From: an uncultured Sphingomonadaceae bacterium
Lineage (GTDB): Bacteria > Pseudomonadota > Alphaproteobacteria > Sphingomonadales > Sphingomonadaceae
Reading direction: 5' to 3'
Length of the DNA: 64,000 bases
Assembly: GCA_947489315.1 (NCBI GenBank)
Contig: CANLCX010000002.1
Location: 558,001-622,000, forward strand
Shown: one piece after another, positions 50,299 through 59,125 of the stretch
Layout of the letters: each line of letters starts with the position of its first letter
Position numbering within the stretch: the first letter of the stretch is position 1
Program-made: the position numbers and the translations under genes
Notes under the pieces: model-generated
What the model was told of the DNA's origin: nothing
What the model saw: only the letters and a program-made list of their open reading frames with translations
Databases searched by the model: none

Positions 50299-50430
50299 TT
50301 CTCCTTACAGAGGCCCACGTGCGGAATTGCCAGCGGGCGTGCCAAAATTACAAAGCCCTAATTTTTCGAATATCGCCCCGTCCGGGCTAAACCATTCAAT
50401 CAATCCGAAGATCAACCAAACTAGACGGGG

Positions 50431-50494
50431 GACACATGACCCGGATTAAAATCCGGCGGTTTCCCATGTCACCGCTGCTCAAACTAGAGCAGCG
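50431..50494 (-). other. structured RNA spacer between rpsJ and rplC
   Basis: Two perfect hairpins occur in the rpsJ-rplC spacer. GCTGCTC/GAGCAGC (50474-50493) is followed by CCGGATT/AATCCGG (50441-50456), itself framed by an imperfect outer GACATG/CATGTGTC pairing. Neither has a T-run. This could be a ribosomal-protein-binding leader; it matches no motif I recognise. Confidence 0.4.
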
Positions 50495-50506
50495 TCTTCA
50501 CTCACA

Positions 50507-50818
50507 TTAAGCGAGCTTAATCTCTACATTCACACCCGCTGCAAGGTCGAGCTTCATCAAAGCATCAACGGTTTGCGGCGTAGGCTGCACGATATCGAGC
50601 AACCTTTTATAAGTCCGGACCTCAAACTGCTCGCGTGACTTTTTGTCAACGTGCGGGCCGCGGTTTACGGTGAATTTTTCTATATGCGTTGGCAATGGTA
50701 TCGGTCCACGGATCAGCGCGCCAGTGCGGCGAGCAGTATCAGCGATATCGCCGGTTGCTTGATCGAGAACCCGATGATCGAATGCCTTCAAGCGTATGCG
50801 AATATTCTGCGTTTCCAT
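50507..50818 (-). CDS. rpsJ: 30S ribosomal protein S10
   Basis: The 103-residue protein has [16 protein letters not shown] and [25 protein letters not shown]10 also acts as NusE in antitermination. It is separated from tuf by 126 bases containing two terminator-like hairpins and from rplC by 208 bases. Confidence 0.98.
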   Translation of the reverse strand: METQNIRIRLKAFDHRVLDQATGDIADTARRTGALIRGPIPLPTHIEKFTVNRGPHVDKKSREQFEVRTYKRLLDIVQPTPQTVDALMKLDLAAGVNVEIKLA

Positions 50819-50843
50819 ATGAACCTATACCAATGTCAAAGAG

Positions 50844-50893
50844 CCAAAAATAAACCGCCCCGATTTTCTCTCTTAAAAAAGAAGCCGGAGCGG
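50844..50893 (-). terminator. second terminator-like hairpin between tuf and rpsJ
   Basis: On the minus strand CCGCTCCG pairs with CGGGGCGG across a 23-base loop, followed by TTTATTTTT. Only 25 bases then remain to the rpsJ ATG, leaving no room for a separate promoter downstream of it. It is therefore a candidate attenuator for the S10 cluster. Confidence 0.6.
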
Positions 50894-50902
50894 CGAAAAA
50901 CT

Positions 50903-50930
50903 GGCCGCCCGAATCAGTGATCCGGGCGGC
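50903..50930 (-). terminator. intrinsic terminator after tuf
   Basis: On the minus strand GCCGCCCG and CGGGCGGC form an 8-bp GC-rich stem with an 11-base loop, followed by CAGTTTTTC. It lies 15 bases past the tuf stop codon. Confidence 0.75.
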
Positions 50931-50944
50931 GAAACAGTCCTATA

Positions 50945-52135
50945 TTACTTTGTTACGTTGCTGACAACCCCAGAACCAACTGTTCGGCCACCTTCGCGAA
51001 TAGCGAAGCGAAGACCCGGGTCCATTGCGATTGGTGCAATCAACTTAACAGCGATTGTTACGTTATCACCAGGCATAACCATCTCAGTGCCTTCTGGCAG
51101 GATGACTTCGCCGGTCACATCCGTTGTACGGAAGTAGAATTGTGGACGATAGTTAGCGAAGAATGGCGTATGACGGCCGCCTTCGTCTTTCGACAACACA
51201 TAAACTTCTGCATCAAACTCGGTGTGAGGAGTAATCGAACCAGGCTTACAAAGAACCTGACCACGCTCAACTTCTTCACGAGCAACACCACGGATCAATG
51301 CGCCGATATTATCGCCAGCTTGACCGGAGTCGAGCAGCTTACGGAACATTTCAACGCCGGTAACAGTTGTTTTCGTAGTATCTTTGATACCAACGATTTC
51401 ACATTCGTCACCAACATTCACGATACCGCTTTCAACACGGCCGGTAACAACTGTACCACGACCAGAGATTGAGAACACGTCTTCGATTGGCATCAAGAAT
51501 GCAAGATCAACTGGACGCTCTGGCTGAGGAATGGCTTCATCAACAGCTTTCATCAGTTCAAGAATTTTTTCTTTACCGATGTTGTCGTCACGACCTTCAA
51601 GCGCTGCAAGAGCAGAACCGGAAATGATTGGAATATCATCACCTGGGAAGTCGTAAGAAGAAAGCAGTTCACGGATTTCCATTTCGACGAGCTCAAGCAG
51701 CTCTTCGTCATCAACCTGATCAACTTTGTTCATGAAAACAACAAGAGCAGGAACACCAACCTGACGAGCAAGCAAGATGTGCTCGCGGGTCTGTGGCATT
51801 GGACCGTCAGCTGCGTTCACAACCAAGATAGCGCCATCCATCTGAGCAGCACCCGTAATCATGTTTTTCACATAATCGGCATGGCCTGGGCAATCGACGT
51901 GCGCATAGTGGCGCGCTTCGGTTTCATATTCAACATGTGCCGTTGAAATGGTGATGCCGCGCTCACGCTCTTCAGGCGCTTTGTCGATGTTCGCGAAGTC
52001 TACGGCTTCACCACCAGATGATTCAGCAAGCACTTTCGTGATCGCTGCGGTCAATGTGGTTTTACCGTGATCAACGTGACCGATGGTGCCGATATTGCAA
52101 TGCGGCTTATTGCGTTCAAACTTTGCTTTTGCCAT
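50945..52135 (-). CDS. tuf: elongation factor Tu
   Basis: The 396-residue GTPase has GHVDHGKT (residues 19-26), [12 protein letters not shown], and [11 protein letters not shown]. It delivers aminoacyl-tRNA to the ribosome. It is the fourth gene of the str operon but has a 153-base upstream gap with its own promoter-like TTGACA and an inverted repeat. Confidence 0.98.
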   Translation of the reverse strand: MAKAKFERNKPHCNIGTIGHVDHGKTTLTAAITKVLAESSGGEAVDFANIDKAPEERERGITISTAHVEYETEARHYAHVDCPGHADYVKNMITGAAQMDGAILVVNAADGPMPQTREHILLARQVGVPALVVFMNKVDQVDDEELLELVEMEIRELLSSYDFPGDDIPIISGSALAALEGRDDNIGKEKILELMKAVDEAIPQPERPVDLAFLMPIEDVFSISGRGTVVTGRVESGIVNVGDECEIVGIKDTTKTTVTGVEMFRKLLDSGQAGDNIGALIRGVAREEVERGQVLCKPGSITPHTEFDAEVYVLSKDEGGRHTPFFANYRPQFYFRTTDVTGEVILPEGTEMVMPGDNVTIAVKLIAPIAMDPGLRFAIREGGRTVGSGVVSNVTK

Positions 52136-52164
52136 TTTATATTACCTCTAATTTCTATCGTCTT

Positions 52165-52208
52165 GATAGTCTGTGCCGCGCTTTGGCGAGACTATCCAAA
52201 TCTGTCAA
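52165..52208 (-). promoter_or_regulatory. tuf promoter region with inverted repeat
   Basis: On the minus strand TTGACA (52208-52203) is followed 6 bases later by GATAGTCT (52196-52189) and then by AGACTATC (52172-52165), a perfect 8-bp inverted repeat. A good -10 is not obvious. The repeat could be an operator or a leader hairpin. Confidence 0.35.
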
Positions 52209-52288
52209 CACCCTTTTAACCTCTAGGCTTTTTTCTTTAGCCAGAACAAAAAGGTAAGCGCGGTTACTCGTAAAAAGAGAAGCGGCGA

Positions 52289-54382
52289 TTAAGCCATCTT
52301 CTCCTTCAATTCTTCTGCAACATTATTCGGCACCTGCTCATAGTGAGAGAATTGCATCGAATATTGTGCACGTCCCTGACTGAAGGAACGCAGTTCGTTC
52401 ACATAACCAAACATGTTTGCCAGCGGCACCATAGCGTCCACAGCCTGAGCGATACCGCGCGTGTCTGTGCCCTGGATCTGACCACGGCGAGAGTTCAAAT
52501 CGCCGATAACGTCACCAAGATAATCTTCCGGCGTAATCACTTCGACTTTCATGATGGGCTCAAGCAGCTTGATACCAGACTTCTGAGCCGCTTCCCGCAT
52601 CGCAGCGCGAGCCGCAATTTCAAAAGCCAGTGCTGAGGAGTCAACGTCATGATAGGCGCCATCATAAACACGAATGTGGAAATCGATGATCGGGAAGCCG
52701 ATCAAAGAACCGGATGCAGCCGTTTCACGCATACCTTTTTCAACAGACGGGATATATTCTTTTGGAATATTACCACCCTTGATGTTGTCTTCAAAGGTAA
52801 TGCCTTCACCGCGCTCGCCGGGCGTAACTTCGAATTTGATACGCGCGAACTGACCGGAGCCACCGGACTGTTTCTTATGGGTGTAATCTGTATCAACAGC
52901 CTTGCCGAGCGATTCACGATAAGCAACCTGCGGCGCACCAACATTGGCTTCCACTTTAAACTCACGCTTCATGCGGTCGACCAAGATGTCGAGGTGAAGC
53001 TCGCCCATGCCTTTAATGATCGTCTGACCTGATTCATGGTCGGTCGTCACCCGGAAACTTGGATCTTCAGCAGCCAAGCGATTAAGCGCAATGCCCATCT
53101 TCTCTTGGTCAGCCTTGGTTTTTGGTTCCACTGAAAGCTCGATAACTGGCTCTGGGAATTCCATCCGCTCAAGAATGATCGGCTTTTCAGGATCACAAAG
53201 CGTGTCACCGGTAGTGGTTGTTTTCATACCGGCCAACGCCACAATGTCGCCTGCAAATGCCTCGTCAATGTCCTTACGGTCATTGGAATGCATCTCAAGG
53301 ATACGGCCAACTTTTTCTTTCTTGTCTTTAACCGAGTTCAGCAAGGTACCTTTTTCCAACTTACCGGAATAGATACGGCAGAAGGTCAATGTTCCCACGA
53401 ACGGATCGTTCATGACTTTAAAGGCAAGCGCAGAAAATGGCTCGTCATCACTGGATGGACGAGAATCTTCGGTTTCGCCGTCCATTGCGACACCTTTAAT
53501 GGCATCAACGTCGAGCGGGCTTGGCATATAGTCAACAACCGCGTCGAGCAGTGGCTGAACGCCTTTGTTTTTAAAGGCAGAACCACAAAGAACCGGAACA
53601 AAGCTCTGGTTCAACGTACCCTTACGGATCAGCGCTTTCAAAGTCGCCGCGTCAGGCATATTGCCTTCCAGATATTGTTCCATCACATCATCGTCCTGCT
53701 CCACAGCAAGTTCGATGAGCTTCTCACGATATTCAGCCGCTTCGTCCGCCATATCCTCAGGGATTTCACCATAAGTATATTCAGCGCCAAGATCTTCATT
53801 CTTCCAAGTGATCGAACGCTCGTTAACAAGGTCAACCAAACCAACAAGGCTCGCTTCGATACCGATAGGAAGATAAAGCACGGCAGGAGTAGCGCCCAAA
53901 CGCTCTACAATCGAATCCACGCAGAATTTGAAGTTAGCGCCGGTCCGGTCGAGCTTGTTGATGAAGCACATCCGAGGCACTTTATATTTATCAGCCTGAC
54001 GCCATACAGTCTCAGACTGTGGTTCAACGCCAGCAACGCCGTCGAAACAAGCTACCGCGCCATCAAGCACACGAAGGGACCGCTCAACTTCAATGGTGAA
54101 GTCAACGTGACCGGGCGTATCAATAATGTTGATCCGGTGCTCGGGGCCATTGGTGTCATCCGCATTCCAGAAACAGGTGGTCGCAGCAGAGGTAATGGTA
54201 ATACCACGCTCTTGCTCTTGCTCCATCCAATCCATCGTCGCCGCGCCATCATGCACTTCGCCAATTTTATAGGACTTACCCGTGTAATACAGGATACGTT
54301 CCGTGGTGGTCGTTTTACCGGCATCAATATGGGCCATAATGCCAATATTGCGATATCGTTCGAGCGGATGGCTGCGTGCCAT
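52289..54382 (-). CDS. fusA: elongation factor G
   Basis: The 697-residue GTPase has [15 protein letters not shown] at its N-terminus, the switch II motif [16 protein letters not shown], and domains II-V ending EELKEKMA. It drives translocation and, with RRF, recycling. It lies 152 bases after rpsG, and this spacer holds a GCGCAGG/CCTGCGC hairpin. Confidence 0.98.
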   Translation of the reverse strand: MARSHPLERYRNIGIMAHIDAGKTTTTERILYYTGKSYKIGEVHDGAATMDWMEQEQERGITITSAATTCFWNADDTNGPEHRINIIDTPGHVDFTIEVERSLRVLDGAVACFDGVAGVEPQSETVWRQADKYKVPRMCFINKLDRTGANFKFCVDSIVERLGATPAVLYLPIGIEASLVGLVDLVNERSITWKNEDLGAEYTYGEIPEDMADEAAEYREKLIELAVEQDDDVMEQYLEGNMPDAATLKALIRKGTLNQSFVPVLCGSAFKNKGVQPLLDAVVDYMPSPLDVDAIKGVAMDGETEDSRPSSDDEPFSALAFKVMNDPFVGTLTFCRIYSGKLEKGTLLNSVKDKKEKVGRILEMHSNDRKDIDEAFAGDIVALAGMKTTTTGDTLCDPEKPIILERMEFPEPVIELSVEPKTKADQEKMGIALNRLAAEDPSFRVTTDHESGQTIIKGMGELHLDILVDRMKREFKVEANVGAPQVAYRESLGKAVDTDYTHKKQSGGSGQFARIKFEVTPGERGEGITFEDNIKGGNIPKEYIPSVEKGMRETAASGSLIGFPIIDFHIRVYDGAYHDVDSSALAFEIAARAAMREAAQKSGIKLLEPIMKVEVITPEDYLGDVIGDLNSRRGQIQGTDTRGIAQAVDAMVPLANMFGYVNELRSFSQGRAQYSMQFSHYEQVPNNVAEELKEKMA

Positions 54383-54486
54383 AGTCTTTACTCCAGAATT
54401 AAGGGGCCCTGATTAGCGCCGCCCATATAGTGAAAGGGGCCAGCGATGACCAGCCCTGATTGGTTACAAATACAACAATGTGAAAA

Positions 54487-54522
54487 GCGCAGGAATTTAC
54501 AGAGAATCTGCGATCCCTGCGC
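54487..54522 (-). terminator. hairpin between rpsG and fusA
   Basis: GCGCAGG and CCTGCGC form a 7-bp stem with a 22-base loop and a short CTTTTC tail on the minus strand. It is weak as a terminator and may act as a partial attenuator. Confidence 0.3.
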
Positions 54523-54534
54523 CTCTATATATAG

Positions 54535-55005
54535 TTACCAGCGGTAATGTGCAAATGCGCGGTTGGCTTCGGCCATCTTGTGCGAATCTTCACGCTTCTT
54601 CACCGCGTTGCCGCGATTGTTGGAAGCATCAAGAATTTCGCCCGATAGACGAGCAGCCATTGTGGTTTCACTGCGCGAACGGGCCGCACTGATCATCCAG
54701 CGAATGGCCAGAGCCTGGGCGCGCTCAGGACGCACTTCGACAGGAACCTGATAGGTCGCACCACCAACACGGCGGCTGCGCACTTCAATGCCCGGCTTGA
54801 TGTTGTTGAGCGCATCATGGAAAAGCTGCAGCGGATCTTTTTTCGCTTTGGCTTCGACGCTGTCAAAAGCACCATATACGATACGTTCTGCAGTAGACTT
54901 CTTACCATCTACCATCAGATTGTTCATGAATTTTGAAAGGACCTGATCCTTAAATTTTGGATCAGGAAGGATTACCCGTTTCTCGGGACGACGACGACGT
55001 GCCAT
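54535..55005 (-). CDS. rpsG: 30S ribosomal protein S7
   Basis: The 156-residue protein starts [18 protein letters not shown] and has [20 protein letters not shown], the S7 pattern. S7 nucleates the 30S head. It follows rpsL by 37 bases. Confidence 0.98.
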   Translation of the reverse strand: MARRRRPEKRVILPDPKFKDQVLSKFMNNLMVDGKKSTAERIVYGAFDSVEAKAKKDPLQLFHDALNNIKPGIEVRSRRVGGATYQVPVEVRPERAQALAIRWMISAARSRSETTMAARLSGEILDASNNRGNAVKKREDSHKMAEANRAFAHYRW

Positions 55006-55042
55006 ATTATATAACTCCTACAAACCAATTATTCTTGGCTGA

Positions 55043-55414
55043 TTATTTAGGACGCTTGGCGCCATATTTGGAACGGGATTGCTTCCGGTCCTTAACGCCT
55101 TGCGTATCAAGAACACCGCGCAGCACATGGTAACGCACACCAGGAAGGTCGCGAACACGGCCGCCGCGAATGAGAACAACACTATGCTCCTGAAGGTTAT
55201 GACCTTCGCCGGGAATATAGCTGATGACCTCACGCTGGTTGGTCAGGCGAACCTTGGCAACCTTACGCAGAGCGGAGTTTGGTTTCTTAGGAGTCGTTGT
55301 GTAGACCCGGGTACAAACGCCGCGTTTCTGCGGGTTGGCTTCCATGGCCGGCACTTTGGACTTCGTCTTCTGTGGCACCCGCCCTTTACGGACGAGCTGA
55401 TTAATCGTTGGCAT
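55043..55414 (-). CDS. rpsL: 30S ribosomal protein S12, with Arg at position 88
   Basis: The 123-residue protein starts [15 protein letters not shown] and has the usual loops [13 protein letters not shown] (K43 wild type) and [15 protein letters not shown]. At position 88 (codon 55153-55151, CGC) it has Arg where E. coli and mycobacteria have Lys. That Lys-to-Arg change gives streptomycin resistance in E. coli and M. tuberculosis. S12 is central to decoding accuracy. It heads the str operon. A CCTGCAAATTGCAGG palindrome lies in its leader at 55442-55456. Confidence 0.98.
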   Translation of the reverse strand: MPTINQLVRKGRVPQKTKSKVPAMEANPQKRGVCTRVYTTTPKKPNSALRKVAKVRLTNQREVISYIPGEGHNLQEHSVVLIRGGRVRDLPGVRYHVLRGVLDTQGVKDRKQSRSKYGAKRPK

Positions 55415-55829
55415 AAAGTCTTCACCTTATAAGTAGTTTTTCCTGCAAATTGCAGGGGTTACTCTCACCGTATTTTGGTACGGCAAGTGTTTTGCCTATG
55501 TAGCTTTCCCGTTCAGCAAGACGCATCCCGCGCGAACAAGAACGCGGCCCTTAGCGGGGATTCGCTGGAACGTCAACAGTTGGGCCACTTACTGGTACGA
55601 GAATTAGTGTTCATGATCAGACTGGGATCGGAGCGTCCGCAATATCCCGAAAGCGGACACTAGAGAATCTTAGATAAAATCTAGTTTCGGGTCGAACAAT
55701 GTTGATTTACGGATCGAGCTAACCGGCAATAGAAACGCTAGCTAGAAATGCTTTTCTCTACCGAACATTTGACAGTGTTTCCTTAGCAGACCAATATTAA
55801 ACTGTTTGTTAGGGTCGAAGGATGATTAA
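55415..55829. other. intergenic region between rpsL and the TonB-domain gene
   Basis: This 415-base region holds the str operon promoter and leader (minus strand, about 55420-55560), with a 15-base palindrome at 55442-55456, and a repeat copy at 55632-55666. The remainder is AT-rich up to the TTG start at 55830. A 62-codon frame at 55475-55663 runs into the repeat and is judged spurious. Confidence 0.4.
55632..55666 (+). repeat. copy C of the GCGGACATTAG repeat
   Basis: AGCGTCCGCAATATCCCGAA followed by AGCGGACACTAGAG matches the right half of the full copy at 57978-58047 (ATCCCGAAAGCGGACATTAG) with one or two changes. It marks the left border of the accessory island. Confidence 0.75.
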
Positions 55830-57368
55830 TTGAGGTTCCGAGAGTTTTTTATACTGCTAGTCGTCACGATAATTATGCTGCCGTCGCCGGTTAAAGCATA
55901 TGGTCCTCCGCCAGTCATAACCGTTATCACAGAAGAGGAACTGAAAAAACATCGCCAAGACATGCGCCGGAAATGGTCACCCAAATGCCGTCAAGTTTGG
56001 AAAAAACGAAGGAAGTTAGATAAAATAATTGCTGCTGAACGCTTCTCCCTTCAGACATTATCGGGTTTAGCATATCGGTTTCGCCACGGTGATCATGGCT
56101 GCCGCAAATCTCTAACTTTAGCTTTAGAGGTAATGGAGAGGGCAGTTGGTCCTAACCCGCTAGCAGTTAGAAACTTCACTGAACTAAAAAAACTTATAGA
56201 ACTTCACCGCATTGTGGGGCGACCAGATTCTCCAAAGAAAATTAGAGAACTCAAACGATTCCTTTGGCTGCGCGATCATCTTGATAGCAGCGAGTCAAAG
56301 CCATTCGGGAGCAAAGCGGAACAGCGAACCTTCATCGCAAGAGATGATATTTGGGCTTATCTTATGACGCAAAATAGACAGTCGAATCGGTTAAGCTATC
56401 ATCTGGCGGAGGCATATCTTGACCCGATGTCCGCTCGTTTTGAACCCGCAGCAGGAATTGAGATGGCGGAACAGTCTTGGGATTTGAAAATTAAAGTCAA
56501 GGCTGCCCAAATGCTGATCAACGGCGAGCACATCGCGAAAGACAATGACAGGGCAGAAGCATTACTTTTGCCAGCTACGACCTCTTCGGATGAGGCGCGC
56601 ATTCTTTTTTTGCTGTTGGTGTCGCCTAAGCTGGAGAGTTCGGATGTTACATTGCGAGATGACACGGCCAATGCGCTGTTTCAAATTTCGAATGGGCCAT
56701 CTTCTAGTGCCGAGGCGGTGAGGATGCTGTTGGTTCAATATTATCAAGACCGAATACACAGCAAGAGTAATGATGCTTCTATTGATTCAGCAAACAGATT
56801 GACCGCGATTGCGGTGCGAACACGTTCGGCAATGGTACCATTGACGCCGTGGATCGAAAGAAGTCTGGAAAGCTTGGATTCCAATAGAAAATCGGCAGCT
56901 TGGAACAACCTCTCTCGCCTTGTTCGGGCAGGTGTGCCGAGTGCAAAGGTAATGTTGGAGCAGGATATCAAACGTACGGGCGGGGTAGTTGAATTCGGCC
57001 CGATGGACCTGACAAAGTTTTTTGACCGACCTTTTGTTAACAGTAATGACTATCCATCTAGGGCATTAAGAGAGGGCCGAGAAGGCATCGTCTCTATTGA
57101 AATTCTGGTTTCACCTCATGGCCGTGGAATTGATGCTTCCATCATAAAAAGTTCGTTTCCGGATCTCGGCGCAGCAGTAGTAAAAAACTCCCTTCGCCGT
57201 ATTAGCGGGCTTACTATTCCTGAGCATCCCGGTCGCTATGTCAGGGTAAAACTACCTGAAGTTCAGTTTCGTATTTCAGCATGCAACGACGACGATGAAT
57301 TGACTGAAAAGCAACTGGACGCCCTCATTGTCGATGCGTCGTGTCCAAATTCAATGATTTTGCATTAG
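55830..57368 (+). CDS. exported protein with C-terminal TonB-like domain
   Basis: The start is TTG at 55830, with GAAGGA about 8 bases upstream and a signal peptide directly after (MRFREFFILLVVTIIMLP). The 512-residue product has a largely helical, Sel1-like middle (about 60-370). A C-terminal TonB_C-type domain (about 415-495) follows, with DYPSRALREGREGIVSIEILV and FPDLGAAVVKNSLRRI. TonB C-domains bind outer-membrane receptors. Here no transmembrane anchor or Pro-rich linker is seen, so energy transduction is doubtful. The gene is AT-rich and lies between repeat copies C and D. Confidence 0.6.
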   Translation: MRFREFFILLVVTIIMLPSPVKAYGPPPVITVITEEELKKHRQDMRRKWSPKCRQVWKKRRKLDKIIAAERFSLQTLSGLAYRFRHGDHGCRKSLTLALEVMERAVGPNPLAVRNFTELKKLIELHRIVGRPDSPKKIRELKRFLWLRDHLDSSESKPFGSKAEQRTFIARDDIWAYLMTQNRQSNRLSYHLAEAYLDPMSARFEPAAGIEMAEQSWDLKIKVKAAQMLINGEHIAKDNDRAEALLLPATTSSDEARILFLLLVSPKLESSDVTLRDDTANALFQISNGPSSSAEAVRMLLVQYYQDRIHSKSNDASIDSANRLTAIAVRTRSAMVPLTPWIERSLESLDSNRKSAAWNNLSRLVRAGVPSAKVMLEQDIKRTGGVVEFGPMDLTKFFDRPFVNSNDYPSRALREGREGIVSIEILVSPHGRGIDASIIKSSFPDLGAAVVKNSLRRISGLTIPEHPGRYVRVKLPEVQFRISACNDDDELTEKQLDALIVDASCPNSMILH

Positions 57369-57393
57369 GAATGGTTTAAACTCTTTGAAGCCT

Positions 57394-57936
57394 CTATCGA
57401 TACTCTGGTGGAGCAAATCGAGGATCATTGTACGCCTCGACAATGACCGCATTTTCCAAGTGGTAGTCTGTCGCGACCCGGCAAGGTGTGCCGCTCGCTG
57501 GAACCATTCCAACCAATGTAAATATGTTTTCTCTGCTCGACGCATAATGCCTTGTATGAGCAACTTTTTGATCGTTTAAGAACAGCATAGCCGTTCGAAT
57601 TCTGATACTATTATACATAAACCTTGAGACATGCTTTTCTGTGACAACTGTTGTCCAGCCGTCAGAAACAATTACGTTTCTGTCGTCTACCTCCTGACGT
57701 CGCTTCTCGTAAAGCTTGGCATCATAAATTTTAACAAGGTTCTCTTTCTTGCAATAGTCTTGCAAATCAGGGCCAACCCAGTTGCTCAGAGCAGATATCG
57801 ATAGCTCCAGTGGAATAGGAAGCACGAGAATAACCAACCCAATTGAAACGCAACCAGAACCAATTCGCACCAGACAATCTCGCTTTTCTCGTTCGATATT
57901 TCTGATTGAACTAACATTGATTGAAGGTGGAACCAA
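57394..57936 (-). CDS. hypothetical membrane protein
   Basis: The frame gives 180 residues from a TTG at 57936 without a clear ribosome site; a GTG further in, just before the membrane segment, is possible. There is one hydrophobic segment (about 28-50) and a beta-rich remainder with a DDRNVIVSDGWTTVV stretch and three Cys. I recognise no family. It converges on the TonB-domain gene, 25 bases away, and repeat copy D follows its start by 42 bases. Confidence 0.4.
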   Translation of the reverse strand: MVPPSINVSSIRNIEREKRDCLVRIGSGCVSIGLVILVLPIPLELSISALSNWVGPDLQDYCKKENLVKIYDAKLYEKRRQEVDDRNVIVSDGWTTVVTEKHVSRFMYNSIRIRTAMLFLNDQKVAHTRHYASSRENIFTLVGMVPASGTPCRVATDYHLENAVIVEAYNDPRFAPPEYR

Positions 57937-57977
57937 ACTGAATTGTTCTAAGTATGCCGCTCAAATTCTAACAATTC

Positions 57978-58047
57978 TAGCGTCCGCTTTTGCGCCCACA
58001 GCGGACATTAGAATTGCGGCTGCTTCATCCCGAAAGCGGACATTAGC
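57978..58047 (+). repeat. copy D of the GCGGACATTAG repeat (most complete)
   Basis: Left part: GCGTCCGCTTTTGCGCCC then ACAGCGGACATTAG, whose arms (GTCCGCTTT / AGCGGAC) form a hairpin. Right part: GCGGCTGCTTCATCCCGAA then AGCGGACATTAGC. The two AGCGGACATTAG tracts are identical, so the unit is a direct repeat of the core with a palindrome on the left. Confidence 0.85.
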
Positions 58048-58124
58048 TGCGACTTTGCCTGACGGTAATAATCAACTGGTTAGCGAATGTTGCGTTCGAA
58101 GAAGTTATCGGGTTAGTTATGCTC

Positions 58125-58445
58125 ATGTCCAAAGCCAAAACACAAATAATGTATATAGAGGATAAGTCAGCTGATTTGGATGGGCCTGCAAGGATTGGTA
58201 GGGTCACGTTTTCAAAGTCAGGCCGCTCGATTTACTATGGGGGACGCACCTTCCAGTCGCTGGGCGGCGGTGGCGGACTCAAAGCGAACTATTTTGACGT
58301 CGAAACGGGTGAAGAATTTTGGATTTCGGGTCCGAAGAAGGACGGAACCGATCGGCTTTACAGCGGGAGCCCATTTTCGGTCGAAGTCGATCCTGACGTC
58401 GCAAACGAGTATTGGCAAGATATCAGAGGGCATAGCGGACACTAG
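58125..58445 (+). CDS. small conserved hypothetical protein
   Basis: The product (106 residues from ATG 58125; ATG 58119 and a later Met at MYIEDKS are alternatives) has MYIEDKSADLDGPARIGRV, FSKSGRSIYYGGRTFQSLGG and ETGEEFWISGPKKDGTDRLY, a pattern I recognise as a widespread small bacterial protein of unknown function. The last residues (GHSGH) and the TAG stop come from repeat copy E, so the natural C-terminus was probably altered. Confidence 0.6.
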   Translation: MSKAKTQIMYIEDKSADLDGPARIGRVTFSKSGRSIYYGGRTFQSLGGGGGLKANYFDVETGEEFWISGPKKDGTDRLYSGSPFSVEVDPDVANEYWQDIRGHSGH

Positions 58446-58447
58446 AT
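58431..58447 (+). repeat. copy E of the GCGGACATTAG repeat (short)
   Basis: CATAGCGGACACTAGAT preserves the core AGCGGACACTAG. Its TAG is the stop codon of the preceding gene. A separate hairpin (GGCCTTGT/ACAAGGCC, 58479-58503) lies between it and the next gene. Confidence 0.7.
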
Positions 58448-58517
58448 GCGAGGATTTGACACTGTATCGGAGATGTCAGGCCTTGTTTTCGAACTACAAG
58501 GCCGATAACCGCTATAA

Positions 58518-59027
58518 ATGACTATCGCAACGTTCATAAACTATACCGATAAGCCTCTAACTTTCATCATCGAGCCATGGGCTGATCGTCACGAAGTTCC
58601 GCCCAAGGGAGAGGTCGGCATTCGCTATCAATTGAGGGACGGCGCAGAAGATCGTTCAGCATCAGTGATGACCGAAGGCGAAATCGAGTTTTGGTGCAAT
58701 GCTGAAGATTATGAGGTAGATATTGTTAAACCCACTACCAGAGATTTGCTTTTTTGGGAGCTGTGTGTTGGATTGGGCTGGTGCGGTAGTCCGGCAGGTT
58801 CCATTGGTAACTTTCTTCCCAAAAATGGCACCGTGAATGCGGTTGACTTTTCCGAAGCGGTTTTCCTTTCCGAGGGCGAGGACCCCAGTTCACAAAATGA
58901 GAAAGAGTTGGGCTGGCACAGTAGCATTCAAAAGCTTTTCATAACCTACTTTGGTGATGCGGCTGTATCAGCTGGTGAATTGCATGAGACAAGCCGCAGA
59001 CCATTTGACAAACCTGATGACCAATGA
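58518..59027 (+). CDS. hypothetical protein
   Basis: The 169-residue protein has an N-terminal beta-rich half (INYTDKPLTFIIEPWADRH, then GEIEFWCNAEDYEVDIV), reminiscent of small proteins seen in sphingomonads. The second half, with CGSPAGSIGNFLPKNGTVNAVDF, I do not recognise. It could be a fusion of two short domains. No ribosome site is evident, and a hairpin ends 14 bases before the ATG. The stop TGA is directly followed by repeat copy F. No signal peptide. Confidence 0.5.
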   Translation: MTIATFINYTDKPLTFIIEPWADRHEVPPKGEVGIRYQLRDGAEDRSASVMTEGEIEFWCNAEDYEVDIVKPTTRDLLFWELCVGLGWCGSPAGSIGNFLPKNGTVNAVDFSEAVFLSEGEDPSSQNEKELGWHSSIQKLFITYFGDAAVSAGELHETSRRPFDKPDDQ

Positions 59028-59029
59028 AC

Positions 59030-59083
59030 CCCAAAGCAGACACTAGCGTTGTGACTGCTTTATCCCAAAAGCGGACATTAGAG
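59030..59083 (+). repeat. copy F of the GCGGACATTAG repeat
   Basis: CCCAAAGCAGACACTAGCG is followed by GACTGCTTTATCCCAAAAG and CGGACATTAGAG, matching copy D in both parts, with a shorter left palindrome. It begins three bases after the stop codon of the preceding gene. Confidence 0.8.
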
Positions 59084-59125
59084 TTTAAGCTAATTGAATT
59101 GTTGAGCCGATCAAATTTAGCATTT

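Noticed and set aside
53288-54412. A 374-codon plus-strand frame opposite fusA
   Set aside because: It is the antisense shadow of fusA, whose protein sequence is unmistakable. The shadow has no domain pattern or ribosome site.
55475-55663. A 62-codon plus-strand frame between rpsL and the TonB-domain gene
   Set aside because: It ends inside a repeat copy, has no ribosome site and resembles no protein. Judged spurious.
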